From a bacterium (GTDB lineage Bacteria; Planctomycetota; Planctomycetia; Pirellulales; Pirellulaceae), in NCBI GenBank assembly GCA_030432015.1, contig JAUIHJ010000049.1:1-18409 (forward strand): DNA of 18,409 nt, read 5' to 3'. Shown piece after piece: positions 1-8,195 of the stretch (its first letter is position 1; each line of letters starts with the position of its first letter). The notes under the pieces were generated by a model. It saw nothing but the letters and a program-made list of their open reading frames with translations. It ran no database searches and had not been told where the DNA came from. The translations under genes were made by a program, and so were the position numbers.

Positions 1-30
1 CGATGTTGAGCACCTCCCGAGGCAGCAGCG

Positions 31-1176
31 ATGCATGATAGGCGGCAGTTCTTCATTGTGCTGCGAGTTAAGGAGCCCGGTTTACAGGCTCGCCTTCTGA
101 AGCATCTGAACGAGTTACCAGGGACGGGTTTCCTGCCGTCCGGGTATCGCACCGAAGTTGTCGTACACAACGATGATCACGAGACGTACCGCTGGTTTCG
201 CCACGAGATTGACCATCGACCCGAGAATTGTGCGATTCTCATTTCGGACGATCTCGTTGAAGGCGAAGTCTTACAAGATGAAACCTGGACCTATCTTCCC
301 AAGTCGTTTGCCAAGGAACTGATCGTCGATGGTTTGTTCGCCACCATCGCCGTGATGAAGTCGCCACAGCGGGTTGTCGACATCGACCGCACCGTTGCTG
401 CCGACTGCACCCGTGACGAATTCCGCCACGCGCTGGCACTTTGCGCTGCAAAGCTGGGTTTCATGTTGCCGCCACGCAAACAGAAACAGCAGTTGCCAAT
501 CCAGATTCGCCGCATCAGCAACAAAGCCGAACTGAGTGCGTACTTCAGACTTCGTCACGAGGCTTATACGGTGATGGGGTACCTCCAACCGGAGATCGAA
601 CGAGCACCCTCGGGATTGGAAATCAATTGGAATGATCGGAACGCCATCCACCTGGGAGCTTTCCTTCGCCAGCCGAACCGACGGGAGCACCTCGTCGGCA
701 CGGCGCGTTTGGCACTGATGCCGCTGTCGCCCAAGCATGCCGAGTGGGCCACCATGCAAACGTTTGAGCAGTGGACCGACGAGTTGGCACAGTCGGATCC
801 GATCTTGTCGCGTAGCATCAATCAGCCCTTAAGCTTGACGCTGCCTATTTTTCATTCGGTGAGGAAGCTCCTCTCGCCGGAAATCTTTCATGGAGCTTCA
901 TGCGGCGAGTTAAGCCGCATTATTGTAGCCAACGATTTTCGAGGTGCGGGCATTTCCAGCAAGCTGACGCGGGCCGCGATCGACGAAGCGCGTAAGGCCG
1001 GGATCGAGCGATTGTTCCTTGAATGCCTGCCATTGCATATGAGCCTGTATTCCAAAATGGGGTTCAGGGTATTTGAGGCGGATGCACGGCCGGTCATCTA
1101 CGTCAAGAAGACCATGGTTCCCATGGAGCTAAGGCTTGAACAAGCCGGTCACGCGGTATCCCATCACCCAGCGTAG
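31..1176 (+). CDS. GNAT-fold acyltransferase, FeeM/autoinducer-synthase-like, with receiver-like N-terminus
   Basis: The 381-residue protein has two parts. Residues about 160-370 look like a GNAT acyltransferase of the N-acyl amino acid synthase (FeeM) / LuxI-like branch: an early RLRHEAY segment (residues 173-179) ending in MGYL, then GELSRIIV (292-299) and the acyl-CoA-binding loop DFRGAGISSKL (about 302-312). In that branch the enzyme moves a fatty-acyl chain onto an amine such as an amino acid or homoserine lactone; the substrate here cannot be read. Residues 1-150 alternate predicted strands and helices with an ISDD motif near 71-74, like a degenerate response-regulator receiver (inference). 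The ATG has GAGG at 19-22, eight bases upstream; the frame is closed by TGA at 7-9, so no earlier start exists. A TGA in another frame at 36-38 could be the end of an upstream gene overlapping this one. The next gene starts 48 bp downstream, so it is probably the first visible gene of an operon. The acyltransferase fold is fairly sure; the FeeM-type specificity is not. Confidence 0.8.
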   Translation: MHDRRQFFIVLRVKEPGLQARLLKHLNELPGTGFLPSGYRTEVVVHNDDHETYRWFRHEIDHRPENCAILISDDLVEGEVLQDETWTYLPKSFAKELIVDGLFATIAVMKSPQRVVDIDRTVAADCTRDEFRHALALCAAKLGFMLPPRKQKQQLPIQIRRISNKAELSAYFRLRHEAYTVMGYLQPEIERAPSGLEINWNDRNAIHLGAFLRQPNRREHLVGTARLALMPLSPKHAEWATMQTFEQWTDELAQSDPILSRSINQPLSLTLPIFHSVRKLLSPEIFHGASCGELSRIIVANDFRGAGISSKLTRAAIDEARKAGIERLFLECLPLHMSLYSKMGFRVFEADARPVIYVKKTMVPMELRLEQAGHAVSHHPA

Positions 1177-1224
1177 CAAGCTCGATCAGCAGCGTCCGAC
1201 CCGACCGCAGCGAGGATTTCCGCC

Positions 1225-2712
1225 TTGTCCGACAGCCCTTCATCAAAGCAACAAGTGGGCTCGGCTTCTGTCTTGTATCGGATGGTCCCGGGCCTCGGCG
1301 CAATCAAGAAGCCACTGATTTTCTATGCGCTGGCGCTGGTGGGAATTCAGGCCGTGACAATCGTCGTCCTGCTACGGAGTCCAGACCTGTGGCTGGGGAT
1401 CGGGTTGTTCGCGGTTGGCACCACCTTGAATGCCGGGCTGATTGCTTTTGTCGCCGTCGCTGATCCGGGTCCTTCTCATCGGTCACCTTCCGGCGGCCAC
1501 GGCAGCGAAGCGCCGGAGCCCGACAGCGAGCTGTTGACAGATTCCATCTTGGCGAGGCGTCGGATTGCCGCGAGCCCCGCCGTTCATGGTGACGAAAAAC
1601 CACGGCTTCAGCATGGCGCATGGTACGTCGACCTGCTGCCCCTGCTCGACCAGGCAGTACATTTCACAACCCCGACCTACTACCTGGACAACGACCTCCG
1701 AATCCTGGACTGGAATATCGCGTTCGAATTGATCTTCGGCCACGTGGCGCGGAAACTTCGTGGCCATCATGTCAAAGGATTGATCGCCCGGCTGGACAAC
1801 TTTGATCAAGTCATTGAGCACGCGGACAAGTTTACTCAGAAGGTCGCTCGTGATCACATCCCGTACGTCGACACCGAACCCATTCGCTTCCGGACGGCGA
1901 GATATGGCACGGCCAGTTGCACCAAGCTGGCTACGCAAATGCACGATGCTGACGGCAACGCGCGCGGCTGGGCCGTGGCGCTGCTAATTCGTGAGATTGA
2001 GTGGGAAGGGTTTCTCAGGGAGTTGTGCGAAGAGTGCCAGAAGGAAAAGCTGTGGAGCGTCTACGCCGCGTCATATGACCGTGTGCTGTCTGCGTTTCCT
2101 CCTTATCATCAACTGATCCGTGAAGTCGCTGATGTCGTTCCGGAAGGCCCCTTGGATGTTCTCGACCTGGGTGCCGGAACGGGTAACGGGACCCAACTGT
2201 TGGCCGAGCGGCACCATCGCGTCACTGCGGTGGAAAACAATCTGGGAATGCTGGCCCGATTCCGAGCCAAGGACTTTGACCGGTTACGCGTGAACCTGGT
2301 CAAGACGTCCGTCGAACATCTGGAGTGCCTGGAGGCGAACCAGTTCGACGCCGCCATCATGGTGAACGTGCTCTTCGCCGTCAGCGACCCGCTGGATTGC
2401 CTGCAGGAGGCAGCTCGACTTCTCAAGCCCGGCGGTGTGCTGGGATTTTCCACGACGCATTCGCAAACTCGTCTGGATCCGTTGCTAATGCGAATCAGGC
2501 AACATCTTGAGGAGACGGGACAATACAACGACTTGAAAAGCGATTTCGCCAAAGTCGAAGAGGCCAATCGCCAGATCGAAAAGAGTATTGCCCTCCGCCA
2601 CACGCGCGATGAGTACCGTGAGTGGACACGACAAGCAGGGTTCGAGATCCTCCGAGAAGTGCCTGAAACGTACGAAGGCGCCGTCATGCTAATCCACGCG
2701 CGAAAACGATGA
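1225..2712 (+). CDS. Membrane-anchored PAS-like / class I SAM-dependent methyltransferase
   Basis: The protein has 495 residues. Two hydrophobic helices (about 30-50 and 55-79) place it in the inner membrane. A Pro/Ser/Gly-rich linker follows, then a PAS-like sensor fold (about 145-275; YYLDNDLRILDWN from residue 152), and a class I methyltransferase domain from about 285, with the SAM-binding loop LDLGAGTGNG at 313-322, an acidic strand-2 end (AVEN), and LLKPGGVLGFSTT typical of the Methyltransf_11/25 group. It should transfer a methyl group from SAM to a small molecule or protein that cannot be identified. The start is TTG, chosen because GAGGA at 1212-1216 sits eight bases upstream; no ATG lies near the N-terminus before the membrane helices. 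Its TGA overlaps the ATG of the kinase gene (ATGA, 2709-2712), a sign of translational coupling. PAS fused directly to a methyltransferase is uncommon and suggests that methylation is gated by a sensed signal (inference). Confidence 0.82.
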   Translation: MSDSPSSKQQVGSASVLYRMVPGLGAIKKPLIFYALALVGIQAVTIVVLLRSPDLWLGIGLFAVGTTLNAGLIAFVAVADPGPSHRSPSGGHGSEAPEPDSELLTDSILARRRIAASPAVHGDEKPRLQHGAWYVDLLPLLDQAVHFTTPTYYLDNDLRILDWNIAFELIFGHVARKLRGHHVKGLIARLDNFDQVIEHADKFTQKVARDHIPYVDTEPIRFRTARYGTASCTKLATQMHDADGNARGWAVALLIREIEWEGFLRELCEECQKEKLWSVYAASYDRVLSAFPPYHQLIREVADVVPEGPLDVLDLGAGTGNGTQLLAERHHRVTAVENNLGMLARFRAKDFDRLRVNLVKTSVEHLECLEANQFDAAIMVNVLFAVSDPLDCLQEAARLLKPGGVLGFSTTHSQTRLDPLLMRIRQHLEETGQYNDLKSDFAKVEEANRQIEKSIALRHTRDEYREWTRQAGFEILREVPETYEGAVMLIHARKR

Positions 2713-5700
2713 GTACCGACGACGACGGCAAGACACGCGTGACTCGCTCCGCGCAGAATCCCGTTCTTGCTGACACGGAGCTTCGAGACGATACGAGCTC
2801 GCCGGAGACCCTGGGCGACTTTGTCTTGGGGCCGGAATTAGGGCGGGGCGGCATGGGTGTCGTGTTCGAGGCCCGGCATCGCGATTCTGAGACGACCGTC
2901 GCGCTCAAACGGTTGCTCCACGTCAGTCAGGCCGCGATTCGCGCGCTAAGAGACGAATTTCGCTCACTCGCCGAATTGTCGCATCCCAACCTGATCCGCC
3001 TGATCGAGCTCGATACGCACGAATCGCCACCTTACTTCACGATGGAGCTGGTGCATGGGATGGGCTTCCTGGACTATGTTCGCGGCAGCTTCGATTCTCA
3101 GGACAGCGACAACGTCCTGCGCTATGACGAAGGCCGCCTGGAGCATGCCATCCGTCAGATCGCCGAAGGGATCATGGCACTGCACCAAGCGAACAAGTTG
3201 CATCGCGACATCAAGCCCAGCAACGTCTTGGTCACTTTGGATCATCGTGTCGTGCTTGTTGATTTTGGGCTGGCGGTCGACGTTAACCCTCAAGATGACG
3301 TCTATCGCAACTCGATGCAGGAGCGCGCCGGCACCCCCTTCTATATGTCGCCGGAACAACATGCCGGCCAACAGCTTTCCTATCAGAGCGATTGGTATAG
3401 TTTGGGCGTCCTGATCTTTGAAGCCGTGACAGGGGCCTTGCCGTTTGAGGCACCGACGTTCTCGGAGTTGTTTGCCAAGAAGATGAGCGACTCCCGGCCC
3501 GCCCCCCGCGATCTCAATGCGGATGTCCCCCAGACGCTGAATGACCTGTGCTGCGCCCTGCTCGACCCGCTGCCCGAAAACCGACCGCGCGGCGCGGAGA
3601 TTCTCGCAAGGCTCGGTAGCGCATCGGCCCCCCAGGCGACGAAACGAGTTTGGGTAGGCCGCTCGAGTGCGTTAAGCAACTTGCAAGATGCCCTCCAGCA
3701 GGTCCATGCGGGAATCGCGACGACCGCTTTCGTAAGCGGACCTCCGGGTACGGGCAAGTCGGCGCTGGTTGACAAATTCCTCGAGTTGGCTCGGTCGGAG
3801 AGCCGCTACGTCGTGCTGCGCGGGCGCTGCTACGAAAACGAGTCGGTTCCCTACAAAGGTTTCGATGGTGTGGTTGACGCGTTGGCCCGCTACTGGAGCC
3901 GTGAGCCGATGGCCCAGGCCGAAGCGCTGGTGCCGCTGGACTTGAATTCCCTGTGCCGCATTTTTCCCGTCCTCGAAGACGTCCCGGCGGTGCGGCATGC
4001 GTTCCGGCCCGCTGAAGAACGAACTCCCGATCCGCAGGAGATGCGACGCCGCGGTCTCGCTGCACTGGGAGAAACGCTGGCCAGGCTGGCGCTGCGCGAG
4101 CAGTTGATCATCTTTGTCGATGATCTCCATTGGGGTGACGGAGACACGGCTGCCCTCTTTCAACAATTAACCCGTCAGCCGACCCCCGTACGCTGTCTGC
4201 TGATTGCGGCTTTCCGCGACGGCAGCGAAGCTGCGGCAAGCCGTTGTATTCGCGCCATTCGCGAAAAGGAGCAGCCCGAGCGCCATCAACGGGAATTTGC
4301 GCGCCAAATTGAAATTGCCATCGATGCACTCGACGACGAAGAGACGCTGCAACTCGCTGAGCAACTCGTTGGTTGCGAAACGGTCGAGGCACGTCAACGT
4401 GCCGCTGCGCTGGCCATGGAAGCGGCCGGCAACCCGCTTTTCGTCAAGATCCTGGCACAGGACATGGACGAGCGCGATGTACCGCACCGTTCGTTGGAAG
4501 AAGTGCTTTGGAGTCGGATTCAGCGATTACCTACGGACCAGCGTGCGTTTGTGGAACTGGTGGCCATCGCCGGAAGGCCCGTTTCCAGCCAACTTGTCTA
4601 TCAGGCGACCGGTTCGACGGAGCATCCTTCATTGATGCTACGCAATTTGCTGGTCGAGCGTTTTGTGCGTCAGGTCGGCGGAGCGGCCACGGACCACGTG
4701 GAAGCCTACCATGATCGGATTCGCGAAACGGCGTTGGCGCGAATCGACGCCGCGCGAATGGCCGAGGGATCTGAACGCCTGGCCCGAGTCGCGCTGGCAT
4801 CCGGTGAATTCGACGACCCGGAGTTCATCGCTCGCTTGCTTAGGCGTGCCGGAAAACGCAACGAAGCGGCCGGCTATGCCTGGGTCGCCGCCCAAGAGGC
4901 AAACCAGCAGCTTGCCTTCACACAAGCAGTCGAGCTTTACCAGGAGGCACTCGAGGGCTTGGATCCGGATGCCGAACAGGAGATTGAACTGAGAATCGGA
5001 CTGGCTGCAGCCTTGGCCAGCGCAGGGCGAGGCGCGGATGCCGCCGCCCAATTTCAGTTCGCCGCCGATCGCGCCCACGGCGACCGAGCACTTGACTGGC
5101 GTTGCCAGGCTGCCCTCCGTTATCTCACCAGCGGGCATATCAACGAAGGATTGACGGCAATCAAAACGGTCCTGGATGATGTGGGCATGCCGCTCCCGCA
5201 GACACGGAGCCAAGCCCTCTGGTCGCTGCTGCTGCAACGAGCCAAGTTGGCACTTACCAGCCTGCGATCCGCGCCGGCGGACCCCGCTTCGCTCACGCCA
5301 CGACAGCGAAAACTGCTCGATTATTCCTGGTCTGCCGCAGCCGGATTGAATGTTGTCGATCCCGTCGTCGCGTCGGCATATGTGACGCGGAACTTGCGGC
5401 TGGCACTCGCCGCAGGTGTGCCGGAGTACTTGACGCGCGCATTGGCAGCGCAAGCCGCCCATTCAGCCACAACCGGCCGACGCAGCCGCAGGCAGGTCGC
5501 CCGCTTCTTGCACAAGATGCGCCAGGTCGCGCGTCATGAAGGCGGACCGTACGGCAAAGCGAAACGCGAGTTGGCGCGTGGGGTGACGGCCCATCTTCAC
5601 GGGCGCTGGAGGGCCGCGCACCGGTCATGCGATCGCGCAACACGCCACCTGTCCCATCCTGATTGCCACGATGTGGCCTGGGAACTCGATACGGCCCAGA

Positions 5701-6449
5701 CCTTCGCCATGTGGGCCTTGATGTACGAAGGGAACATTGCGGAACTCACGCGCAGGCAACCCGCCCTATTGCGAATCGCCCAGGAGAATGACGATCTGTT
5801 CGGCACGCTCAACTTCGGCTCGGTGGTGCGGACATACGTGCTCCTTAGCGCAGACCAACCCGGCGAAGCAAGGCAGCGGCTGGCAGATGAAGAAGAACTG
5901 CTATCGGACCAAGGGTTCTTCGTCCAGCATCATAACTGGCTGCTCGGCAGCACGTTTCTGGAGCTTTACGTGGATCAACCCATGATCGCGTGGCAGCGGA
6001 TCGCCCACCGCTGGACCGACTATGAACGGTCGATGCTCAGCTGGGTTGAGCAGGTAAGGATTGATTTCCTGCAGGTTCAAGGCCGTGCTGCCGTTGCGGC
6101 CGCCGCCGCCGACGCCGCGGTCGGGACCGGCCCAGCCAAGCGTATTGTCCACCGGCTGCGTAAGGAGAAAGCCGACTGGGCCACCGCGATCGCCGAATTG
6201 CTCGACGGTGGAATCGCAACGGTGGAAGGCCAGCAGGCACAAGCCGTCGCGCATTTCGGCCAAGCCGCGATTGGCCTTGAACGCGCGCGCATGTACTTAC
6301 ACGCGGCCGCAGCTTATCGTCGGTTAGGCGAGCTTGTTCAGGACGAAGACGGATTGGCGCACGCGCAGAAAGGAACAGAGCTCATGCTTCAGCTCGGCAT
6401 CACCGACGCCGCGCGCATGACCAGGGCCATGGCACCTGCCGCAATCTGA
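2709..6449 (+). CDS. Ser/Thr protein kinase - AAA/STAND-type NTPase - TPR-like signalling protein (PknK-like)
   Basis: The 1246-residue multidomain protein starts with a complete Hanks kinase (about 37-302): glycine loop GRGGMGVV (45-52), VALK with Lys67, catalytic loop HRDIKPSN (165-172, Asp167), DFG at 185-187 and GTPFYMSPEQ from 208. All key residues are present, so it should be active. An AAA_16-type ATPase follows, with Walker A GPPGTGKS at 344-351 and Walker B IIFVDDLHWGD with the acidic pair at 471-472. The rest (about 680-1240) is Ala/Leu/Arg-rich helical sequence resembling TPR repeats (for example QAVELYQEALEGLDPDAE). This order recalls mycobacterial PknK and MalT-type STAND regulators, but no C-terminal DNA-binding domain is seen. 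No membrane helix is visible, so it is probably cytosolic. Its ATG overlaps the methyltransferase stop. Likely role: a switch that binds a ligand or partner through the repeats and phosphorylates targets, perhaps neighbouring gene products (inference). Confidence 0.93.
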   Translation: MSTDDDGKTRVTRSAQNPVLADTELRDDTSSPETLGDFVLGPELGRGGMGVVFEARHRDSETTVALKRLLHVSQAAIRALRDEFRSLAELSHPNLIRLIELDTHESPPYFTMELVHGMGFLDYVRGSFDSQDSDNVLRYDEGRLEHAIRQIAEGIMALHQANKLHRDIKPSNVLVTLDHRVVLVDFGLAVDVNPQDDVYRNSMQERAGTPFYMSPEQHAGQQLSYQSDWYSLGVLIFEAVTGALPFEAPTFSELFAKKMSDSRPAPRDLNADVPQTLNDLCCALLDPLPENRPRGAEILARLGSASAPQATKRVWVGRSSALSNLQDALQQVHAGIATTAFVSGPPGTGKSALVDKFLELARSESRYVVLRGRCYENESVPYKGFDGVVDALARYWSREPMAQAEALVPLDLNSLCRIFPVLEDVPAVRHAFRPAEERTPDPQEMRRRGLAALGETLARLALREQLIIFVDDLHWGDGDTAALFQQLTRQPTPVRCLLIAAFRDGSEAAASRCIRAIREKEQPERHQREFARQIEIAIDALDDEETLQLAEQLVGCETVEARQRAAALAMEAAGNPLFVKILAQDMDERDVPHRSLEEVLWSRIQRLPTDQRAFVELVAIAGRPVSSQLVYQATGSTEHPSLMLRNLLVERFVRQVGGAATDHVEAYHDRIRETALARIDAARMAEGSERLARVALASGEFDDPEFIARLLRRAGKRNEAAGYAWVAAQEANQQLAFTQAVELYQEALEGLDPDAEQEIELRIGLAAALASAGRGADAAAQFQFAADRAHGDRALDWRCQAALRYLTSGHINEGLTAIKTVLDDVGMPLPQTRSQALWSLLLQRAKLALTSLRSAPADPASLTPRQRKLLDYSWSAAAGLNVVDPVVASAYVTRNLRLALAAGVPEYLTRALAAQAAHSATTGRRSRRQVARFLHKMRQVARHEGGPYGKAKRELARGVTAHLHGRWRAAHRSCDRATRHLSHPDCHDVAWELDTAQTFAMWALMYEGNIAELTRRQPALLRIAQENDDLFGTLNFGSVVRTYVLLSADQPGEARQRLADEEELLSDQGFFVQHHNWLLGSTFLELYVDQPMIAWQRIAHRWTDYERSMLSWVEQVRIDFLQVQGRAAVAAAAADAAVGTGPAKRIVHRLRKEKADWATAIAELLDGGIATVEGQQAQAVAHFGQAAIGLERARMYLHAAAAYRRLGELVQDEDGLAHAQKGTELMLQLGITDAARMTRAMAPAAI

Positions 6450-6516
6450 CTCGGTGTTGAGAGCCCGTGCCGCCCGTTCCAGCCGCGCGGCACTGGCGGG
6501 ACCGTGTGCTGTGTCT

Positions 6517-6556
6517 TGTCCGTCCGCTGTCCGTCGGCTTGAATCGCGCGACGGAC
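6517..6556. promoter_or_regulatory. 11-bp tandem repeat with facing inverted copy between kinase and TIR genes
   Basis: Two copies of TGTCCGTCNGC lie head to tail at 6517-6527 and 6528-6538, spaced 11 bp (one helical turn). The second copy's GTCCGTCG (6529-6536) pairs perfectly with CGACGGAC at 6549-6556 across a 12-base loop. In a 160-bp gap just before the probable start of the TIR gene, this could be a regulator binding site or an RNA hairpin that tunes expression of the last gene. No T-run follows, so it is not a standard terminator. Function is inferred from position only. Confidence 0.4.
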
Positions 6557-6609
6557 GAGGCGAAACTACCAGGGGCGAGCCGTGCAATCGAGTCTTGTGG
6601 GGTACCAGC

Positions 6610-7980
6610 GTGCTACCAAAAATCTTCATCTCGTACCGACGCGTCGACAGCGCGTATGCCGCGCACGCGATCTACGACAGGCTCATTTCTCATTTTGGTG
6701 CGGATTCCGTCGTGTTCGATGTCCATACGATTCCGCTCGGCGCCAACTTTAAAACCTATTTGAGCGAGCAGGTAAGCAAGTGCGACGTGCTGCTCGCCGT
6801 GATTGGCGAAAGGTGGATGGAAGTCAGTAACGAGGACGGGAAGCGTCGCTTGGACAATCCTCTCGATTTTGTCAGAATCGAAATCCACGCGGCGCTGAGA
6901 CAGAAGATCACCGTGATTCCTGTTCTGACCGGCAACGCCTCGATGCCCGAAAAAGCCACGCTCCCGCGCGGGATGAAAACGCTTCCGGATCTGAATGCGG
7001 CCGAAGTTCGATCCGGGCCTGATTTCCAAACACATCTCGACCGACTGATCCGCGGCCTGGATACGATTCTCAAAGCAGGCCGAAAGAATTCGCCAACGAA
7101 ACCGTCAGACGGTTCGGCATCGCAGCCAAATCGGCAAGCCGCTGCCGAGGCTCCGCCCAGTCCACTCCGCGCTCGGTCGAGCGGCTCTGACGCGAAACGA
7201 CGGTCGGCAACCGAGCAATCAGAAAGTGACACCAGCGCTGAAGTCAGCCAACGAAAGTCGATGGACCTGGACCTGAAACTTATTCCCGCTGGTGAATTCA
7301 TGATGGGCTCCCCGGAATCAGACAATAGCGCTCGCAGCACCGAGCAACCGCAACATCCGGTGAAGTTAACTCAACCGTTCTACCTGGGTATTCACGTGGT
7401 CACGCAAGGGCAATACGCAACCGTGATGGAAGATCGTCCCTGGCACGGCCGGGAACACGTCATCGATCATCCCGATTGTCCTGCGACGTATGTGACCTGG
7501 GATGATGCGCTGGCATTCTGCCGCAAGCTGGGCGAACAGGACGGTGCCGACTATCGGTTACCCTCCGAAGCTCAGTGGGAATACGCCTGCCGTTGCGGAG
7601 ACGCTACGATCTACAGCTTTGGCAATGGTGCGGCGGAGTTGGGCGAGCACGCGTGGTACGACGGGAATGCCTGGGACATCGGCGAGGCGTATCCACACGC
7701 CGTCGGCTTGAAGCGTCCAAACCCTTGGGGAATCTACGATATGCACGGTAATGTCTGGGAGTGGTGCTCGGACTACTGGAGCACCGAATACGAGGCCAAT
7801 GAGGTCACGGACCCGACCGGACCCGCGTATGGCAATAGCCGCGTCTTGCGAGGCGGCTCGTTCGGCGGCGATGCCAGTGGATGTCGGTCCGCCGTTCGCG
7901 GCGGGAGCCGTCCCGACATGCGTAGCAACAACACGGGTTTTCGCGTAACGAGGACGTGCAACGAATCCGCCTCACAGTAA
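6610..7980 (+). CDS. TIR domain fused to FGE-sulfatase (SUMF/C-type-lectin-fold) domain
   Basis: The first 155 residues form a bacterial TIR domain: KIFISYRR at the start, VVFDVHTIPLG, CDVLLAVIGERW, and DFVRIEIHAAL, whose Glu91 aligns with the catalytic Glu of NAD-cleaving TIR domains. A polar linker (about 155-215) leads to an FGE-sulfatase domain (218-455): LIPAGEFMMGS, TWDDALAFC, YRLPSEAQWEYACR, HGNVWEWCSDYW, RGGSF (414-418) and a terminal NNTGFRV. Of the two cysteines used by formylglycine-generating enzymes, the first position is Gly and only Cys425 may match the second, so it is more likely a binding or scaffold domain than an oxidase. I chose GTG at 6610 (456 residues) because it begins right at the TIR fold and has GGGG at 6599-6602. 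A TTG at 6454 in the same frame would add 52 Arg/Ala-rich residues that look non-coding and has no RBS. TTG at 6595 is also possible. It is the last gene of the cassette and the likely effector (inference). Confidence 0.85.
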   Translation: MLPKIFISYRRVDSAYAAHAIYDRLISHFGADSVVFDVHTIPLGANFKTYLSEQVSKCDVLLAVIGERWMEVSNEDGKRRLDNPLDFVRIEIHAALRQKITVIPVLTGNASMPEKATLPRGMKTLPDLNAAEVRSGPDFQTHLDRLIRGLDTILKAGRKNSPTKPSDGSASQPNRQAAAEAPPSPLRARSSGSDAKRRSATEQSESDTSAEVSQRKSMDLDLKLIPAGEFMMGSPESDNSARSTEQPQHPVKLTQPFYLGIHVVTQGQYATVMEDRPWHGREHVIDHPDCPATYVTWDDALAFCRKLGEQDGADYRLPSEAQWEYACRCGDATIYSFGNGAAELGEHAWYDGNAWDIGEAYPHAVGLKRPNPWGIYDMHGNVWEWCSDYWSTEYEANEVTDPTGPAYGNSRVLRGGSFGGDASGCRSAVRGGSRPDMRSNNTGFRVTRTCNESASQ

Positions 7981-8195
7981 GCCAGGCAACTGGATCTCCG
8001 TCGGGCGCACAGGGGCAGGGCGAAAAGCGAGAGACAACACCACCCAATGGCCAGCACGGCGCGCGGCGGAGGGCGGCGACGAAGCTCTGGCGAACGGAAT
8101 CGGTGTCGCCGCAACGATACGTCGCGGCAGCATTCCGTACTTCGCGATTTCGTTTTCGCCCCTGCCACGCCAAGGATGGATTCATGTCAGGCTGG
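7981..8195. other. Convergent intergenic gap
   Basis: The gap lies between the stop of the TIR-FGE gene and the stop of the minus-strand CotH gene. I see no convincing hairpin followed by a T-run on either strand and no coding frame worth reporting. Confidence 0.6.

Noticed and set aside
1..38. Tail of an upstream gene ending at TGA 36-38 and overlapping the acyltransferase start
   Set aside because: Only eleven codons are visible and a closed frame cannot be told from chance; noted under the first gene only.
6454..6609. N-terminal extension of the TIR protein from a TTG at 6454
   Set aside because: The 52 extra residues are Arg/Ala-rich with no fold, no RBS precedes them, and the TIR domain begins right at GTG 6610. 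The region also holds repeat elements.
7261..7977. FGE-fold domain as the variable target of a diversity-generating retroelement
   Set aside because: The fold and the C-terminal RGGSF...NNTGFRV pattern fit, but there is no reverse transcriptase and no template repeat in the window.
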